64,000 nucleotides of DNA, taken from Sitta carolinensis (lineage: Eukaryota; Chordata; Aves; Passeriformes; Sittidae). A model generated the notes under the pieces. It searched no databases, had not been told where the DNA came from, and saw only the letters and a list, made by a program, of their open reading frames with translations. Within the stretch, counting starts at the first letter, position 1. Each line of letters begins with the position of its first letter. The translations under genes and the position numbers were made by a program. This document shows positions 26,341 through 39,770 of this stretch, in pieces. The stretch lies in NCBI GenBank assembly GCA_032173965.1, contig CM063283.1:81284743-81348742 (forward strand), given 5' to 3'.

Positions 26341-29300
26341 AGGCCAATAGGAATTCAATGGTTCCCTGTAGGAGCCAGTGATAAATATGTCCCCTTGGTA
26401 CACTTCAGTCAGCCCTGAGGCACACCACCTCCAGCTCTGGCAGCCTCATGTCATTCCAGTTGCTCTCAGCAGTAAACCATTGCAGGCAGAAAAAGCAACT
26501 GGGAAGACTTAAGAAAATTGATTTCCAGCAGACTTATTCTGGACCTTTAAGAGGTGAGGTCTTGATCATTCTGTGACAAAAATGTCTTATACAAGAAAGA
26601 GCTTTGCATGGAATCCCATGGCTACAGTGCTCTGGTAATAGTCATACCACTGCTAGTAGTTGGACCTATCCATCAGAAGTCTAGTTTTTACATTTTATTC
26701 CAGCTGTCATCAATATATTCACTCTAAATTTTAATATAAGCGCAGTATAACAGGCAGGAAAAATTACACTGGGACCAAGGAACAAAGACAAATATTGCTG
26801 AAGAAATTTTAAATAACGTGCAGATCTCTAGTGGGCATTGATTCATGTGCTTCATGGTGTCAATAATTGTTTGTGAATTGCAGTCATTTTTTTCCTCTGA
26901 ATAGAGCATTACTCCTGAAATACAGTCATTACCTATTGATTACCTCTGTAGTTATTTTCATGCATCAGTAGTGCCAGTAAAAAAATGAGTAACACTTATT
27001 TTACACCAGTGTGTAAGATCTGTACGTTGTTCATCAACAAGTGAAAGGAGTTCTTAATATATATATAATATTTTTTTTATTGCAGAGATCACATCGACAT
27101 TTTCAGTAGTCATGTCTCAGATAAATGGGAAAAGTCTAAAGGGCTCATTTGGGTTTTTAAGTTTTTTTTTTTTTTTAATCAGGGCATTGTAAATGTTCTG
27201 CTGTATCAGGACAAGAGTGCAATAAGAAGGACATATTTGTCACTGTTTAGTGCTAATACAATTTCCTGTTTTCCCTACTGTATGTCTGTCCATTTAATCT
27301 CAATTGTTGGTAGTGTGCTACTTTTTGATTAAATGATGAGATCTGAAATTCACCAAGGAGAAAATAATTAAAACTATTTGTTTCACAGACTGTCAGCAGC
27401 TATTAGGGGAATTAAATGTATTTTTCCCTGAACCATGTTATATAGACTTTGCAAAGTTCACGATCAGTTAGAATCACCTTTTATTGAACACAGATTTAAA
27501 AGCAAAGGTCAGTTATGTTTTGGACACTAAGGAGTTTATGCAATTGATAAAACCCAACCATTTAGATTATTTTTATATAAAAATTGTTCTGCTTGGAAAC
27601 CCTTGCTTTCTGACTGTGGCAGCCTTATAGCCACATCAGCTCAGCAGATTTGCAGAGTAAAGGGGGCTTCTCAGCTTGTCCCCCCAGCCACAGGAGTGTC
27701 CCATGCCCTAGGAAGGGCCAAGCAGCAGCAGGGATTGTGGCTGTTGTTGGTGGCCAGGGACTGACCTCGCTCGCAATCCTTTTCTGCAGCCCCACATGTC
27801 CAGCAGTGTAACACCCTGTCACACCACTCGTTTCCTTAAGGAGGAACCTTGTTGTCTGACTTGCTCTGGGGGTTTGGCACAGCTTGTGGATCCACCATTT
27901 CTCCTGAATTGTCAGATTTGGCTGGGTCAATGTATTGACAAGGTTTCACTTAGTATTTTCTTCTCCTTTTTCTACTACAATAAGGCTTGGGCTCACTCCT
28001 TTGTTTGCACCACGGATTGTAAATACAATCTACCCCAAGAGCTCATGTGTTGAAGTCTGCTTTTTACCCCTTTTTGGTTTCTGAAGGGGCTCGGTGACAT
28101 GGATGGGGGACCCGAGGAGGGCAAGTGTTGGTGCTGCACTGGGAAACCCTCCCACCCTGAGCCCCTTCCTCCTCCACATGGGCTGCAGAAAGGGATCTGA
28201 GCCAATGGGGCTAGTGGCACACTGATGTCACAGCCACAGTGTGAGCTTGCAGTGAGGATCTGGCAAGAGGCATTTAGGAATTCATGAAGAAAAGGGAATG
28301 AAAAAGCACTGGGACTGTCAGTGAGATTGTTGCGGGACACAATGAAAAGGCAGGTGGAGAAATGGATGAAAGTTTTGTCTGCAGACGTGCTTTGCATACC
28401 ACATAGAGAAACAGAACCTAATCTTGATTGGAACAATTCAATTCCATTGTGAAGTACATGTTAAATAACAACAGTCGGCTGCAGAGCTGTGCAGACTTGC
28501 AGGTGAAGTGCAGAATTTTAAGCAAGTGGCTGCACGCGGGCAGGAGAGGCAGAGGGGAGGGCTGAGATAGCACCCAGCACTGGTGTTCGAGCTCTGCTTT
28601 CATGAGTTAAAGGCAGTTGCTTAAACCATAGCACAGTTCTGAATTAATTCAGAGAGAATTTTTCCTGGGAAGCAGAAGTTTAATCATCTGGAGCTTTGCT
28701 GCTTACAGTGTATCACCTCAAGTGGGCGAGTGACTGGGGGGGTAGGGGGGACACATTGATTGAACTATCAAGGCCAAAGGATGAGTGTAGCAAAATGACA
28801 CTACCAAAGAGTATAGTTCAATATTGAGCTTCATAAACAAAGTAAATTATTTCAGTGCCAGATGAGTACAATGAATTCATCAAACCTCAAAACCTCACAG
28901 TATTTGTTTTCCATTCTATACAATAGCTCTAACCTTTGTGTTGAAAAGCCCTCTGAATTCCAGTGCAGCAGGAACTCTCCTGGGGAGCTTAAGAAAAAGA
29001 AAAGATTAATTCTTGCTGTTTTATTTTGTCTGTCAATAGTTCTGCAAGAGCAAGCCTCTGGGCCATGGCTACCTAAATCCTGAATTAGACCAGTATCAAA
29101 ACCTCTCTGCAGAGACAGGAGCTACCTGAAGATGAAATAAAAGGAATAAGAAAACTTTCAGGAAGATTGTTGGGATTTTTAATATTTATGCCTCACAACT
29201 CCTTTTTATGTTGGCTTCTTTTTTAATAGCTTACTGGGGAAAGATATTTGGTATAAAAGGGATTAAATGGTTTTCTCTTTTCCAGTTTTTCATTGTCCTG

Positions 29301-31046
29301 TTTCAGAGATTTGATCGTTCACTCTGGATCTCATTTTTGGAATTTGAACCAATTCTTCCTCCAATAAAAGCTGGGACAGTCAATGTAGTCATTCACACAG
29401 GAAGAGGGTATGCTGTGTCGCCTGTACAGCAATGTGACACCTCTGCTGTGACTTCTTGTCATCCAGAAAAGGAAACAAAAATGTGGCAAGGACCACATCT
29501 GTCGCCAAATCCAATCCTGGCTTTTACAATGGATACACAATTTTTTTTACTCCATCCGCTTTAATGAAGGTTTACAAAAAAAAAAACTTAGAAATAAGCC
29601 TAGGTATTAAATTTGACAACTTGAATAGTAGATCTGGGTCTTTCTACTTACCAGTAGTTAACAATTTTGCATACATGCCATTTCATGCTTTCCTTTATCT
29701 CTTCCACTAGCAAGAACTGACATTCTTTTTCCTTTAGAGCCCCTGCAAATGAATAGCTATATCACCTCTCCATAGGCTTATACCCCCCTCTGCATTATGA
29801 GTACCACTCTGCCCTTCTTTTAGACCACTTAGCTGATTAAATGTGATGAGCTTAAACTCTTGAGTAATTGTTTTCAAGATGAAAGTTTTTTGCTTCCGTT
29901 TCAAACCTTGGGAATCATTTTTGTGACTGAGGGTCTGTGTGTTTTCTCTCTGTCTAATAAGCTCTGCAGTTAAAGATATGATGCCTCAAATGTGTCTGAC
30001 ATAGATTTAGAGACTAATCTCATTGAAATCAATGGCACTCATTGCCTGCCTAAAGTTATACATGTTCTTTGGGTCTCTTCTGAATTTAAGCCATCAATAG
30101 ATTCCTTTGCAGATAGTGAAAAGCCCTGGGGTTGATTGATTTAAACAAAAGGATTTAAGTTACAGAGCTCAAATTCACTTTCAGTCTACACAACAAAAAC
30201 TTGATTTGAATAATCAGATTTAGTCATCTTTTACATTTGCATTTTCAGTTATTTTGTTAAAAATAAGTTGATTCTGGTGGGTTAATAAGCATTCAGATAT
30301 GTCAATTTGCAACTGAATGTAGCCTTTGCCTTTAAACTTAGAATTTACTCTTGAGTAACAAAGGATAGGCTATATAGACAGCTCCATAATGGCATGGTTT
30401 CAGAATCTATCTGTTATTTCATGACTTTAGCAATCTGATAGTATTGTGATAGAAAATGGGAAATGGTAGTTCTGTTTACAAGATTACTTTTTTTTTTTTT
30501 AAATTTAATTTTACAAGCTGCTTCCTGGTAAAATAGAGTTTAATTAAAATGAAGAGAACTGTAATTTTTCAAAGGTTTTGTTACTTAAACAGAAAAACCC
30601 TGAACTTATTGGGCAAAATCGAGGACATAAAATGTGTAATTACTTATTTGAACTGACTAACTATCTGTTAAAAATATATGATGAGAAAATCTGAGCCACT
30701 CTTTCCTAATTCTAGTCTTCTACTAAAATAACTATAGAAAATAGATCTGGTCTTTTTGTTTTTCCATCTTTATGGTATGTTACTAGGGACAGATGCAAAT
30801 TAACCCTCTTGTTTATATCTTTTTGGTTTATCATTCAAGATTAAATGATGAAATTGCCAGCAACTGGAATTATGCAAAACAAATTTCCAGAATAAGATTC
30901 CTTCCCTCCCCACCACTTTTATCTGGCTTCCAGTTTTGACTTTCTCCTCTCAGTCTGGGAAATATTGTGAAACTATAATTTAAGCACACTAACTCTATAA
31001 AAACCAGAAACTCAGAGCAGCTGGGATGTGGACAGTGCTAAATGGT

Positions 31047-31462
31047 TGTTCTGGTTTGGTCTGAGATAGAATTATTTTTCTTCTTAGCAGCTGGTACATG
31101 TATGAGAATAATGTTGATAACATGCTGATGCTGTAGCTGTCACTAAGTGGTGCTTGTGCTAAGCCAAGGACTGTTCAGTTTGCTATGCTCTGCCAGTGAG
31201 AAGAGGCACAAGAAGCCATGAGGTAGCATGGCCAGGACAGCTGGCCCAAACTGGCCTAAGAGATATTCCATATCATAGAACATCATGCTCAATGTATAAA
31301 CTGGTGAGAGTTGTCCAGGAGCCATTGATTGCTACTCAGGGGACCTCAGTCAGTTGGTAGTGAGCAATCATGGGTTTTATCTTTTTCTGTCTCTTCCCTA
31401 TCCCACCGGGGGATGGGAGAGGAATAAGTGGCTTAATTGCCGGCTGGGATTGAGCTGCAACA
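31047..31462 (+). mobile_element. Solo LTR of an avian endogenous retrovirus, family B, sense orientation
   Basis: The element begins TGTTCTGGTTTGG and ends TTGAGCTGCAACA. It is flanked by a perfect 5-bp duplication ATGGT (31042-31046 and 31463-31467). Internally it matches a common bird LTR type: a GATAGAATTA-like start, a GATATTCCATATCATAGAAC block, a TATAAA at 31295-31300, and a terminal TTGCCGGCTGGGATTGAG block. It is short (416 bp). No AATAAA or ATTAAA is visible between the TATA box and the end, so the polyadenylation segment usual for the family seems lost. It lies in the transcribed direction of the DHRSX intron. Confidence 0.88.
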
Positions 31463-33559
31463 ATGGTATTTGGTGACCTGCTTTAAACTCCTTTCTTCCC
31501 AGCAGCTCAGGGACAAGGAGAAAAAGGCTGAGGCCCAGGGTGAGGATAAGCACTGTAAGGTGAAGGTATTTTTCCATGCAGGAGCTTTGTGTGGAGCAGA
31601 CCCATCAGCAGGACATATTACAGCCCAGGTAGCATGCCACTGCAAGGTAGAGCTAAGAAATTTTGGGGAAACTATACTTTTGCTTTCATCTCTCCCATCT
31701 TCCCAGACAAATTTTCATCTTGCATGCCATTAATGCATAGATGTAGTACCCTGTAGTCATTTGGGTTACTTTGTGCATCTCACTAATTCTGGTCCTCATC
31801 TTTGGCAGTGCAGGCATATGGCCTTGCCTGAATCCTGGGGAAGAAGTGTTCTCTGCTGACCTTACCTGGTGATCCAGGAAAGGATTTTCACTTTCACACC
31901 TTCACTGTCTGTTTTCAGGAGATGCTTCCAGCAGGAAAGGTAGGAAACCGAGGCTGGCAACCACCCTCTCCCAGCCCTTCTCCACCTGGAAGAGCCCACA
32001 GATGGAAATAGTGCTGCTGCTGTGTGGGGTGCAAAATGGGGGTTGTAGCAAATTAAAACAGAAGAGGTTGTGAAATAGCTTCTGGCTTATATTGTTTTGG
32101 GTTATTTCATTTTGTCTGTGTTCCGTGCAGTCTTTTTGGTTTTGATCGCATCATACTTCATAAAGGCTTTCTATATTGTGGTTTTGTTTTAAATATTTAG
32201 GAGTTCCATACCCATTCTGAGTTCTTATAATAATTAAAAAATAAATAACAGTCATTATAAGAAAGCTGTGAAGTGGGAGATGCATCAGTTTCTATTTTCT
32301 AATAAGGGAAAACAAGATACTTGACAAATATTAAACAGTAAGTTAAAAAAGTGGAGATGATGGTAGGGAGCTACAAGTCATAAGTTGCCATATATGTTAT
32401 TCCTGTAGTCTTATGTTTTCACCAAAAGCCAGCAGAGATATTTTACTTTGCATGAGCAGGCAGGTAATAAATTATTCAGAGGTATATGCACTCAGAGCAT
32501 CGTCTTCAGCACCTTGAGCCTTGCAATGTCTCATATTCTCTGGGGCTGCTAAGAATGCAGCTACCACTTCAAACACAAATAGTTCTGTGTGCTTTGCTGT
32601 GTTGTTTTGATTGCCAAGGTCTATCTTCTTTGAAAAAATTCAAGAAGCTAAGACTGACCTTTGTACTTGTGTTAGATAATGCATTGAAAATTTAAGCTGG
32701 AGGTAAACAAATCTTGTGTTTTCTTTTACAAACGCAGGAGTAACAGCCTGGAGTGCAAGGCATCAGGATTAGGATTTTGGAGACTCATTCTTTCCTCATC
32801 TCTTCTAACCTGCACATTTGCTTCAATAAATCTCTTGTAGGTCTCTGAATAGAAGTGTTGCAGAAAATTCCAGATTATGTGAGGATGTCCAGGACAATTC
32901 TCAGTGATTTAACTCAGGCATCCTCAGCAATAGGTAGCTGCAGGACATCACCTGGTTTCCAGAGAGCTCATTAACCAGACAGAATGTTATGCTCCCAGAA
33001 AAGGCTTCAGTATTTTGTGAAGTACATGTACTTTCTCAGCTCCTTCTGCCTATTATTGCCTGTCTTATTTCCTAGAGACTGGATGTTCCAGCAAGTGAGT
33101 CTCTGGTTGGATGTTTATGCAATGTCTGGGGCAGCAGGCTCCTATATGCCAGATTTTGCATAGTGTTACCGAGCTGAGCGAGGTAACAAGTGTAATGTGA
33201 TTTCAGTGGCTGCAGCAGTATCTCAGTTCTGACTTTGAAGACATCCTTTCTGCTGCAGAGCAAGCTTTGGGATCAGCCTCCAGGCAAAGTAATATTCCTC
33301 AATGCACTTGACAAAATGAATAAAGGACTCAGTCATGATTAATGACTTTGACCCAAAGTTTCAAGTCCCTGCTCAAATTTAGTCATGTAAAGTTGGGTTC
33401 TTGTTTCTATTTCAAAATTGCTTAAAAGTGAACATTGTCTTTTAGTGCTCTATTCAATAGCTTAGAAAATGCAAAGTACGGATCCACAAACAGTCCTGCT
33501 CACATCACCAACATTATATTGCAATTCTAACCTGAGAGACATTCAGTTTGAAATTAAGA

Positions 33560-33632
33560 CACAAATATTATTAATTATTTTATATATTATTATTATTTAT
33601 CGTATTTATATATTATTATTTTTATAATACCT
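33560..33632. repeat. AT-rich (ATT)n-like low-complexity tract
   Basis: Imperfect ATT/TATTA repeats run over about 70 bases, just 5' of the antisense family B LTR. Confidence 0.7.
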
Positions 33633-33775
33633 ACAAGTGAGTTCACTGTTGCAGCTGCTCCTTGAAATCAATGGAGTTTTCTTCAGTGTAGCCCAGAAAG
33701 TGAGCCAAGAGGAGCTTCATTCAGCTGCCTGAAAACACAAGTATCTCATGTTATTTGATGTGACCCATGATGTCC

Positions 33776-34345
33776 TGTTGTGATTTAATACCAGCCAGCA
33801 ACAAGCTCCTCTCTCGCTCCTAACCAATGGGATTGTGGAGAGACTAGAAGGGGTAAGAGGTATAAAACTCGTGGGTTGAGAAAAAAACAGTTTAATAGGG
33901 AGAGCAAAAACTATGCACACAGGCAAAGGAAAACTAGGAATTGATTTTCTGTTTCCCAGGGACAGACAGCCATCTCCAGGAGATCAGGACCCCATCACAA
34001 TGTGATGGTGACTTGCGAAAAAAACCGTTACCACTCCAAATATCCCCCATCTTTTTTCCCCCCACTTTTTATCCTGAATGTGGTGTCATATTGTTTGGAA
34101 TACCTCTTTGGTCACTTGGGATCACCTGTCCCACTTGTGACTCCTCCCAACCTCCCACACGCCCCCAAGTTCCTTGCCAGCATAGCAGTAAAAACCAGAA
34201 AAGGCCTTGGCTCTTTGTAAGCCCTGCTCAGCAGAAACAGAAATATGTCCATATTATCCACTCTGAGTTCAGCGTGAATCCAAAACACAACTCTATACCA
34301 GACACTGTGAAGAAAATTAACTCTACCCCAGCCAAAAGCAGCATA
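33776..34345 (-). mobile_element. Solo LTR of an avian endogenous retrovirus, family B, antisense orientation
   Basis: On the minus strand it starts near TATGCTGCTTTTGGCTGGGG (TG mutated to TA) with GTAGAGTTAATTTTCTTC following, the hallmark opening of this bird LTR group. It continues with a TATA-like box (complement of 34066-34072) and an ATTAAA signal (complement of 33891-33896), and ends in a GCTGGTATTAAATCACAACA-like terminus. The length of about 570 bp is close to full for such LTRs. I could not find a clear target-site duplication, so an end may be eroded. It shares its opening motif with the sense copy at 31047. The 137-codon open frame within it is not a gene. Confidence 0.87.
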
Positions 34346-35236
34346 TCTGCTTAGCCTGAAGTAGCTGCTTTAGAATAAGAGGGTTCAGAGTTATGGCAGC
34401 TGCCTTCCTCAGTAAAACTTTGCTCACGTTTTGAATCTGCAGCAAGACTCACTCCATGGCTTCATAGTAGAGCTATTTGGTCATTTTTTCAACAAAACAG
34501 ATTTCTCAGAAGGCGTATCTTTGGCACAAAACCAATTAAATCCTGCTACCACCAACTCCATCAAAGGATTCATGGGAAAGGAGGCATTCAGACTTTGGCA
34601 TGTGCCGGCTTCTTGGGTTCCCTGAGAAACAGGCTGACCCTGACAGTCTTTTGAGAACACTTCCTTTCTTCTGTCTGCCTTATCTAGAGCCATCCCAGCC
34701 ACCTATTCAGGGACTGATGTGAAGATAAGATGGGACTTCCCAGTCTTCCGTGTACCTGAATTTTTTAAGGTCTTTCCAGAAAATTTCCTTTCAAAAGAAA
34801 AAGAGGTTTGGGATTTGATACTCTCTGTGTCTGTTCGACAGCTGTCTCTGCTTCTGTTCTTTCAGTATCTTAGGCTCAGGGAAAACTTCTCTTTTCCCCG
34901 AATAATCATGAATTATTCAGATTATAAAAGCTCCTTTCCTTCCAAATTTTGATGCATTTTTAGTGTGAAAATTGCTTTGCGTTCCTAATTCATCGAAGTT
35001 TCATGTTTTATAATATATTTATATCTTTGATTAAGAAATTATTTCTCTGTGGCCACAATATTGTCAGAAGAAAGGCTTCATACTTTAACTGAGCCATTTC
35101 TGCTATTTCTTTCAAAGACAAAATCTGAAGAATTTTATTATGGAGTTAATTTATTAAAGAATTCTCATTGCCACAAGTTGGGGATTGAAGAGAAATTAAT
35201 TTGATGGTACTGACTGGGTATCTAGGGAGAACTATA

Positions 35237-35257
35237 TTGAATATATAATATATTCAA
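35237..35257. repeat. Perfect 10-bp AT inverted repeat with 1-bp centre
   Basis: Arms TTGAATATAT (35237-35246) and ATATATTCAA (35248-35257) are exact reverse complements. In AT-rich DNA this may be chance. Confidence 0.75.
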
Positions 35258-38073
35258 TAAAATATCTTTCTAGTCTATTATCAAAGCAGAAATTGTGTAG
35301 AAATAGCATAATAGCAAGCTACATATGAAAGAATAGAAGGAAAGAGAACACAGATGGAAACCAGGGCTTTTGAGTGAAGGCAGAGATTGCTGAAAAGCTG
35401 TGCTGCCACACTTTTCTGGCAGCTTTGGCTTCCTAGGGACCTGACAGTTGGTCCTGGCCACTGGTCTCACCAGGACATAAAGCCAGCTTCTGCAGCCTTA
35501 TTGATCAAAGGTGGCTGAACACGTCCATGGTTTCCTTTCTAGCCTTTGTTTTCATACTCAGTATTTCAATGGATTACTTTTAGTCTGGAATTTTCAAAGC
35601 AACAATCACATTAGGAGGTCTAGACAGCGTAAGTTACACAATGCACACTAAACACACATAGCCCAGGTCTTTATGTGCAGGCTGTGGCTCCACAGCAGCT
35701 GTTGTTATTTCACCTTGGACTCTTGCACCAGAAAGTAACCTGGTGTCTTCCCAAGACACCTGGCTTTGAAATGATTCAGTGGTTTACGGGTCATAGTAAT
35801 CAGTGCATCCTAGGACATGGGTAATTTGCTTCTCACAAGCTTGTTTGCTTTAATATTCAGGGGAACATAATCCCAGCTACTCTGTTTCTGAAATTTTTCA
35901 AACTATTGCATGTTCTGTGTTTGCCTTTGTTCTTGAGAGTCAAGCAGTGCATTGAGGGTGACTGTCACTCCTCCACTAGCTGCCACCAAGTAGATGAAAG
36001 ACTTTGTTGTATAAAGTAACAGTAATTTCATGTTCTCTTTGTTGTTGCTAATCCCTACATGTATATGCATAGTACTTCTCAGGTGTCATAGATGATCATT
36101 GTCTTTCCTGAAGGAAGACAGAAAAAGTAAACTGCATATACAGAATTTTTCAGTACAGAAGTCAGTAACGTACCAGCATTTAAAAAATATTGCCAGAATA
36201 TTTATCATTGAGAAAGGTGAAGGAATACAGGCAAAAGTGCCTGAGTACTGATGCCCAGAAGATGGCCTGTTCAGTGCTTTCTGTGTTTTCCTAGCTGGAA
36301 CCAGGGAATTTGTTACCCACTCGAGGAGCAGCCTGATAGAACTCACTCATTTAAAAATGTGAAGTCACAGAGTGAACACCATGAACACCAGTGGCAAAAA
36401 GAAAACCAAACCAAAGAAACATCTGCGAGCTCATTTAACTCATCGGCTCATGAGCAGATTTCCCACATGATCTGAAAAGTGCATGATTTAATGAATGGTA
36501 CATGAGTTAGGACCAGTGTTATAAGCCCACTTTTGATTAGATTTCCTATAGCATCACCTTAATGTTGCTGATGAGGGTTATGCCATCAATATTTGATGTA
36601 TTCTGCAGCACAAATTAAAGGGATAAAGGTGTTTAAGCATGTTTTTTCTCAGCATTAAATGATCTTCCAGCTTACCAGGAAGTCCTGTGTGCACACCTCT
36701 CTGTTTGACCCCTTCCTCACGTCTCTCAAAACTCAGCTGTGATGTCAGTGAGTGATACTGCCAGCTGCTCTCTGTCCTCTGTGCCCAGCCTTCTCTCCTG
36801 TAATCTCTTGAGATGGAAGAATCCTCTACAATTTTCTGATTGAGTAGGATGAGGGGAAGCTAGTCCAAATTCCTAAGTCCTCTGATACCATGGCTTGTAC
36901 CACTGCTGCTCTTTCAACCATATGGCCAACTCTGTTAGCCAGTAGAAATAGCAGTGCATGCATGCTGTCCATTCAAGCAATTTATCACAGTGTTTAAGAC
37001 ACATAGAACAGTTGTCACTGTTTGCTGGTCGTTGCTGCAAGTGGTACTGAGAAAATGAAGGGATTACAGAGGAGGAATTATAGGGGTTTATTAAATTCTT
37101 CTCCTGTCCGGTTTTCTGTGGTTTCTGATGAACTGTCTACCCAGGACTCTGGGCTATGAATTCAGGTGAAAGTGGAAGTGGATGACTGCATGGATTATCA
37201 TGGAGAGAAGCACAAATACATCATGTGTAACTGATGCAGACACATGATTTCTAAAGAGTTAAACTGTTACTCCTATTTTAGACATATGTAAAGCATGTTA
37301 TATTTCATGGCAACATAGCTGTAGGAACTGACTGTTGTCAGCTAAGACATTTTGCAAGAATTAGCACCTAGTATGGACAAAATTATATGTCCCTTCCTTA
37401 AAATTGCATTAATCAAAATGCATGAACTAGCAAGTCCTAAAAAAGCAAAATTAAAATACAAACCCTCTTAGCACTTGTCCCAGTTTTCCTAGAACAGAAT
37501 ATTCCATTTCATACTGAGGGAAAATTATTCTTTGTCAATGAGTTATAATTGATGAATATTTAAGAAAAAAAAATAAATATAAGAGCTTCTGTAAAAAGAA
37601 AAAAACTTTTTCTTTGGAAATAGATAGTGCCAAAATAATGTCATTTTATGTATGTAGGCTACGTTATGCTTAAATAAGCTGGTCACATACTATCTTTCCT
37701 CTTCTTCTACAACTTACACATATAACAAGCAAAGATATGTACTTTCAATCAAACCTTTATTTACTGTCGAAGGCAAACATATAGTTAATTGAAAAAGAAA
37801 GTAAAAATTGTGATCAATACTATAACAAACAAAGGGAAATATAGGTTCAGAATTTCATTACGAAGAAGTTAAACAGAAATCAGTTTTAGTTGTATATTAC
37901 AAAGGCTTTAATTACAGTTCCTTGGATACAATAATATAAGAGTTTGTAAACAAAATTCCAATTAAAAAAAAATTCAGCACCAATAAGTTGGTAGCTGAAA
38001 AGTAAAGAATCATTGTGCAATTTATGAGCATCCCCTTCTGGGAAAGGTCCAGTCAATTAAGGAACAAGATGTT

Positions 38074-39470
38074 TGTCATGGTTTCAATTCGAAACCGGGC
38101 AGAAACACCATTTTCTGTTTTGGTTTGAGTTTGCCAATTTCAAAGTTTCCAATCAAGAGCAAAGCAGGTTTAAGCTTAAAAGTAATAAGACTTTATTAAC
38201 TAACACCAAAAGAAAGAAAAACAACAAGAATAAGGATGGAACCTTCAAAACACTCTTCCTCTCTCCAACACCTTCTTTTTTCTTAACCAACCATGTAAAG
38301 AAAACAATACTAAGAAATCTCAATCATTTTTCCACCTCTAAAACAGTGTTTCTTCAGTTCACTTAGGGAGGGAAGCACCTCTCATTCGCTATGGTCAATT
38401 TCCCCACAAGAAAACAGTTCTCTTGTAGATCCATTCTTCATGAACAGCAACAGCCTGGATCCTTTTTCGTTCATGAAACTCCTCCCATGTTCACAGTTGT
38501 GTCTCTGGGCCACACTGATGTATGGGGTCTTATTTTAAAGATAACATGTTCAAAACAAAGGTTCTCTTTAGGACCACATTGATCTCCAAGGAACAGAGAT
38601 TCACTTCTTCGAGGGCAAAGAGTCTTTATCACTTCATCTCTCTGTTCAACTTCTCATGAAATCAACAGTCCCTTCAACATTTCACTCCTTTGCTCAGGTC
38701 TACAATTTGAGCTCTTTTATCTCCCCCATACTTCTTTATGGTTTAAAGGAAACATTTCAATATGTTATAACCAACCACCATAGCTCACAAGAGTATTTTA
38801 CAGCTCAAAAGCAACTTCCCACACTCCTTCCACCTGGACTTTCACTCCTTCTGGACTGACTTTGATACCTCATGTGGTCTTTACACATCTGCATTCTAAT
38901 CTTCTCTCACTGGAGAGAGGATGGAGGCTTTCCAGGTCCCATCTGTGCACTGATGCACTGAAAGAGTTAACAAGAGACAGTGTCCAGCTATGGCAGTCCA
39001 TGGTGTCAGATTTCACAGCTGTGCTGGGGGTGGCATCTCTCGGAGGGTCCAGACCCAAAGGCAGCCGCTCGCTGGTCACCTGTAGCCAGGAGGGAAAGTT
39101 GGACAGGTTCCCAAAATTCCTTTTCCACCCCACAGTCTCATCAGGTGTTCCAGCCTCCCTCATCGCGTTTCCACCCCTCTCTCCCCAGGCACAGCCAAGG
39201 CAGGTTCAGCTGGGGCCAGCAGCAGAGCAGACTCTGTGCCGCAGATGTTCCCAAAATCAGCTGTCCCTGCCTGGCCCGCGTGGCCTCCCCCTGCCCCACT
39301 CAGCCCAGGCAGAGAGGGCAGAGGGTGTGCTCTGACAGCTGGGAGGAAAGAGACCTGCCCGGGCTGCTTCCAAAGGGAATAAGAACGAGAAAATGCTTTC
39401 CCATTGGTCCAATAAAATGCCAATCTCAAACCCAGCCAGCTCACTTCTGTGGGCTGGTCAAACCAGGACA
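38074..39470 (-). mobile_element. Solo LTR of an endogenous retrovirus, family A copy 2
   Basis: This 1397-bp element begins TGTCATGGTTTCAATTCG and ends CAAACCAGGACA, with a perfect 5-bp duplication ATGTT at 38069-38073 and 39471-39475. It aligns by eye along nearly all its length to the copy at 23265, with scattered substitutions and small indels. On the minus strand the CCAAT-box palindrome ATTGGTCCAAT is at 39403-39413 near the 5' end and AATAAA is the complement of 38192-38197 near the 3' end. There is no internal retroviral coding region. It sits about 3.5 kb upstream of the terminal DHRSX exon, antisense to the gene, an orientation in which its polyadenylation signal does not interrupt the host transcript. 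Confidence 0.93.
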
Positions 39471-39607
39471 ATGTTATTGATTCTGTAGATACAAATATTA
39501 TTCTTTTACTGTTTTTTCTACCTTGGCAATGTGTAGAGAATCTTCTTCTGTGATTTGAATTATACTTGTTATTATTTCCTGTCAACCTGGAACTCTTGGT
39601 ATAATAC

Positions 39608-39770
39608 TTCTGGAAGAGACTTTAAAGTCCGTACAGTTCCAACCCCCCTGCCATGGAAGGGGACATCTTCCACCTAGATCAGGTTGCTCAGAGTTTCATC
39701 CAACCTGTCCTTGAACACTTCAAGTCATGGCTAATTCCTTAATGCAGTGTAGCTGGGTTTTTTCATTCTA
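39608..39770 (-). mobile_element. CR1 LINE 3' end fragment, antisense
   Basis: Antisense CR1 3' UTR words occur in order: AGTTCCAACCCCCCTGCCAT, AGGTTGCTCAGAG, CATCCAACCTGTCCTTGAAC, ACTTCAAG. After this, the sequence ATGGCTAATTCCTTAAT and a GTAGCTGGGTTTTTT segment do not look like standard CR1, but both are shared with the fragment at 40590. Confidence 0.85.

Noticed and set aside
29208..29564. 118-codon open frame with a hydrophobic start
   Set aside because: No recognisable domain; the residue mix looks like translated AT-rich intron.
33941..34354. 137-codon plus-strand open frame
   Set aside because: It is the antisense of a family B LTR, so not a gene.
23265..39470. Copies 1 and 2 of LTR family A as the two ends of one full-length provirus
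   Set aside because: Each has its own distinct 5-bp duplication (GTAGA and ATGTT) on both sides, and the interval holds no gag, pol or env. They are independent solo LTRs.
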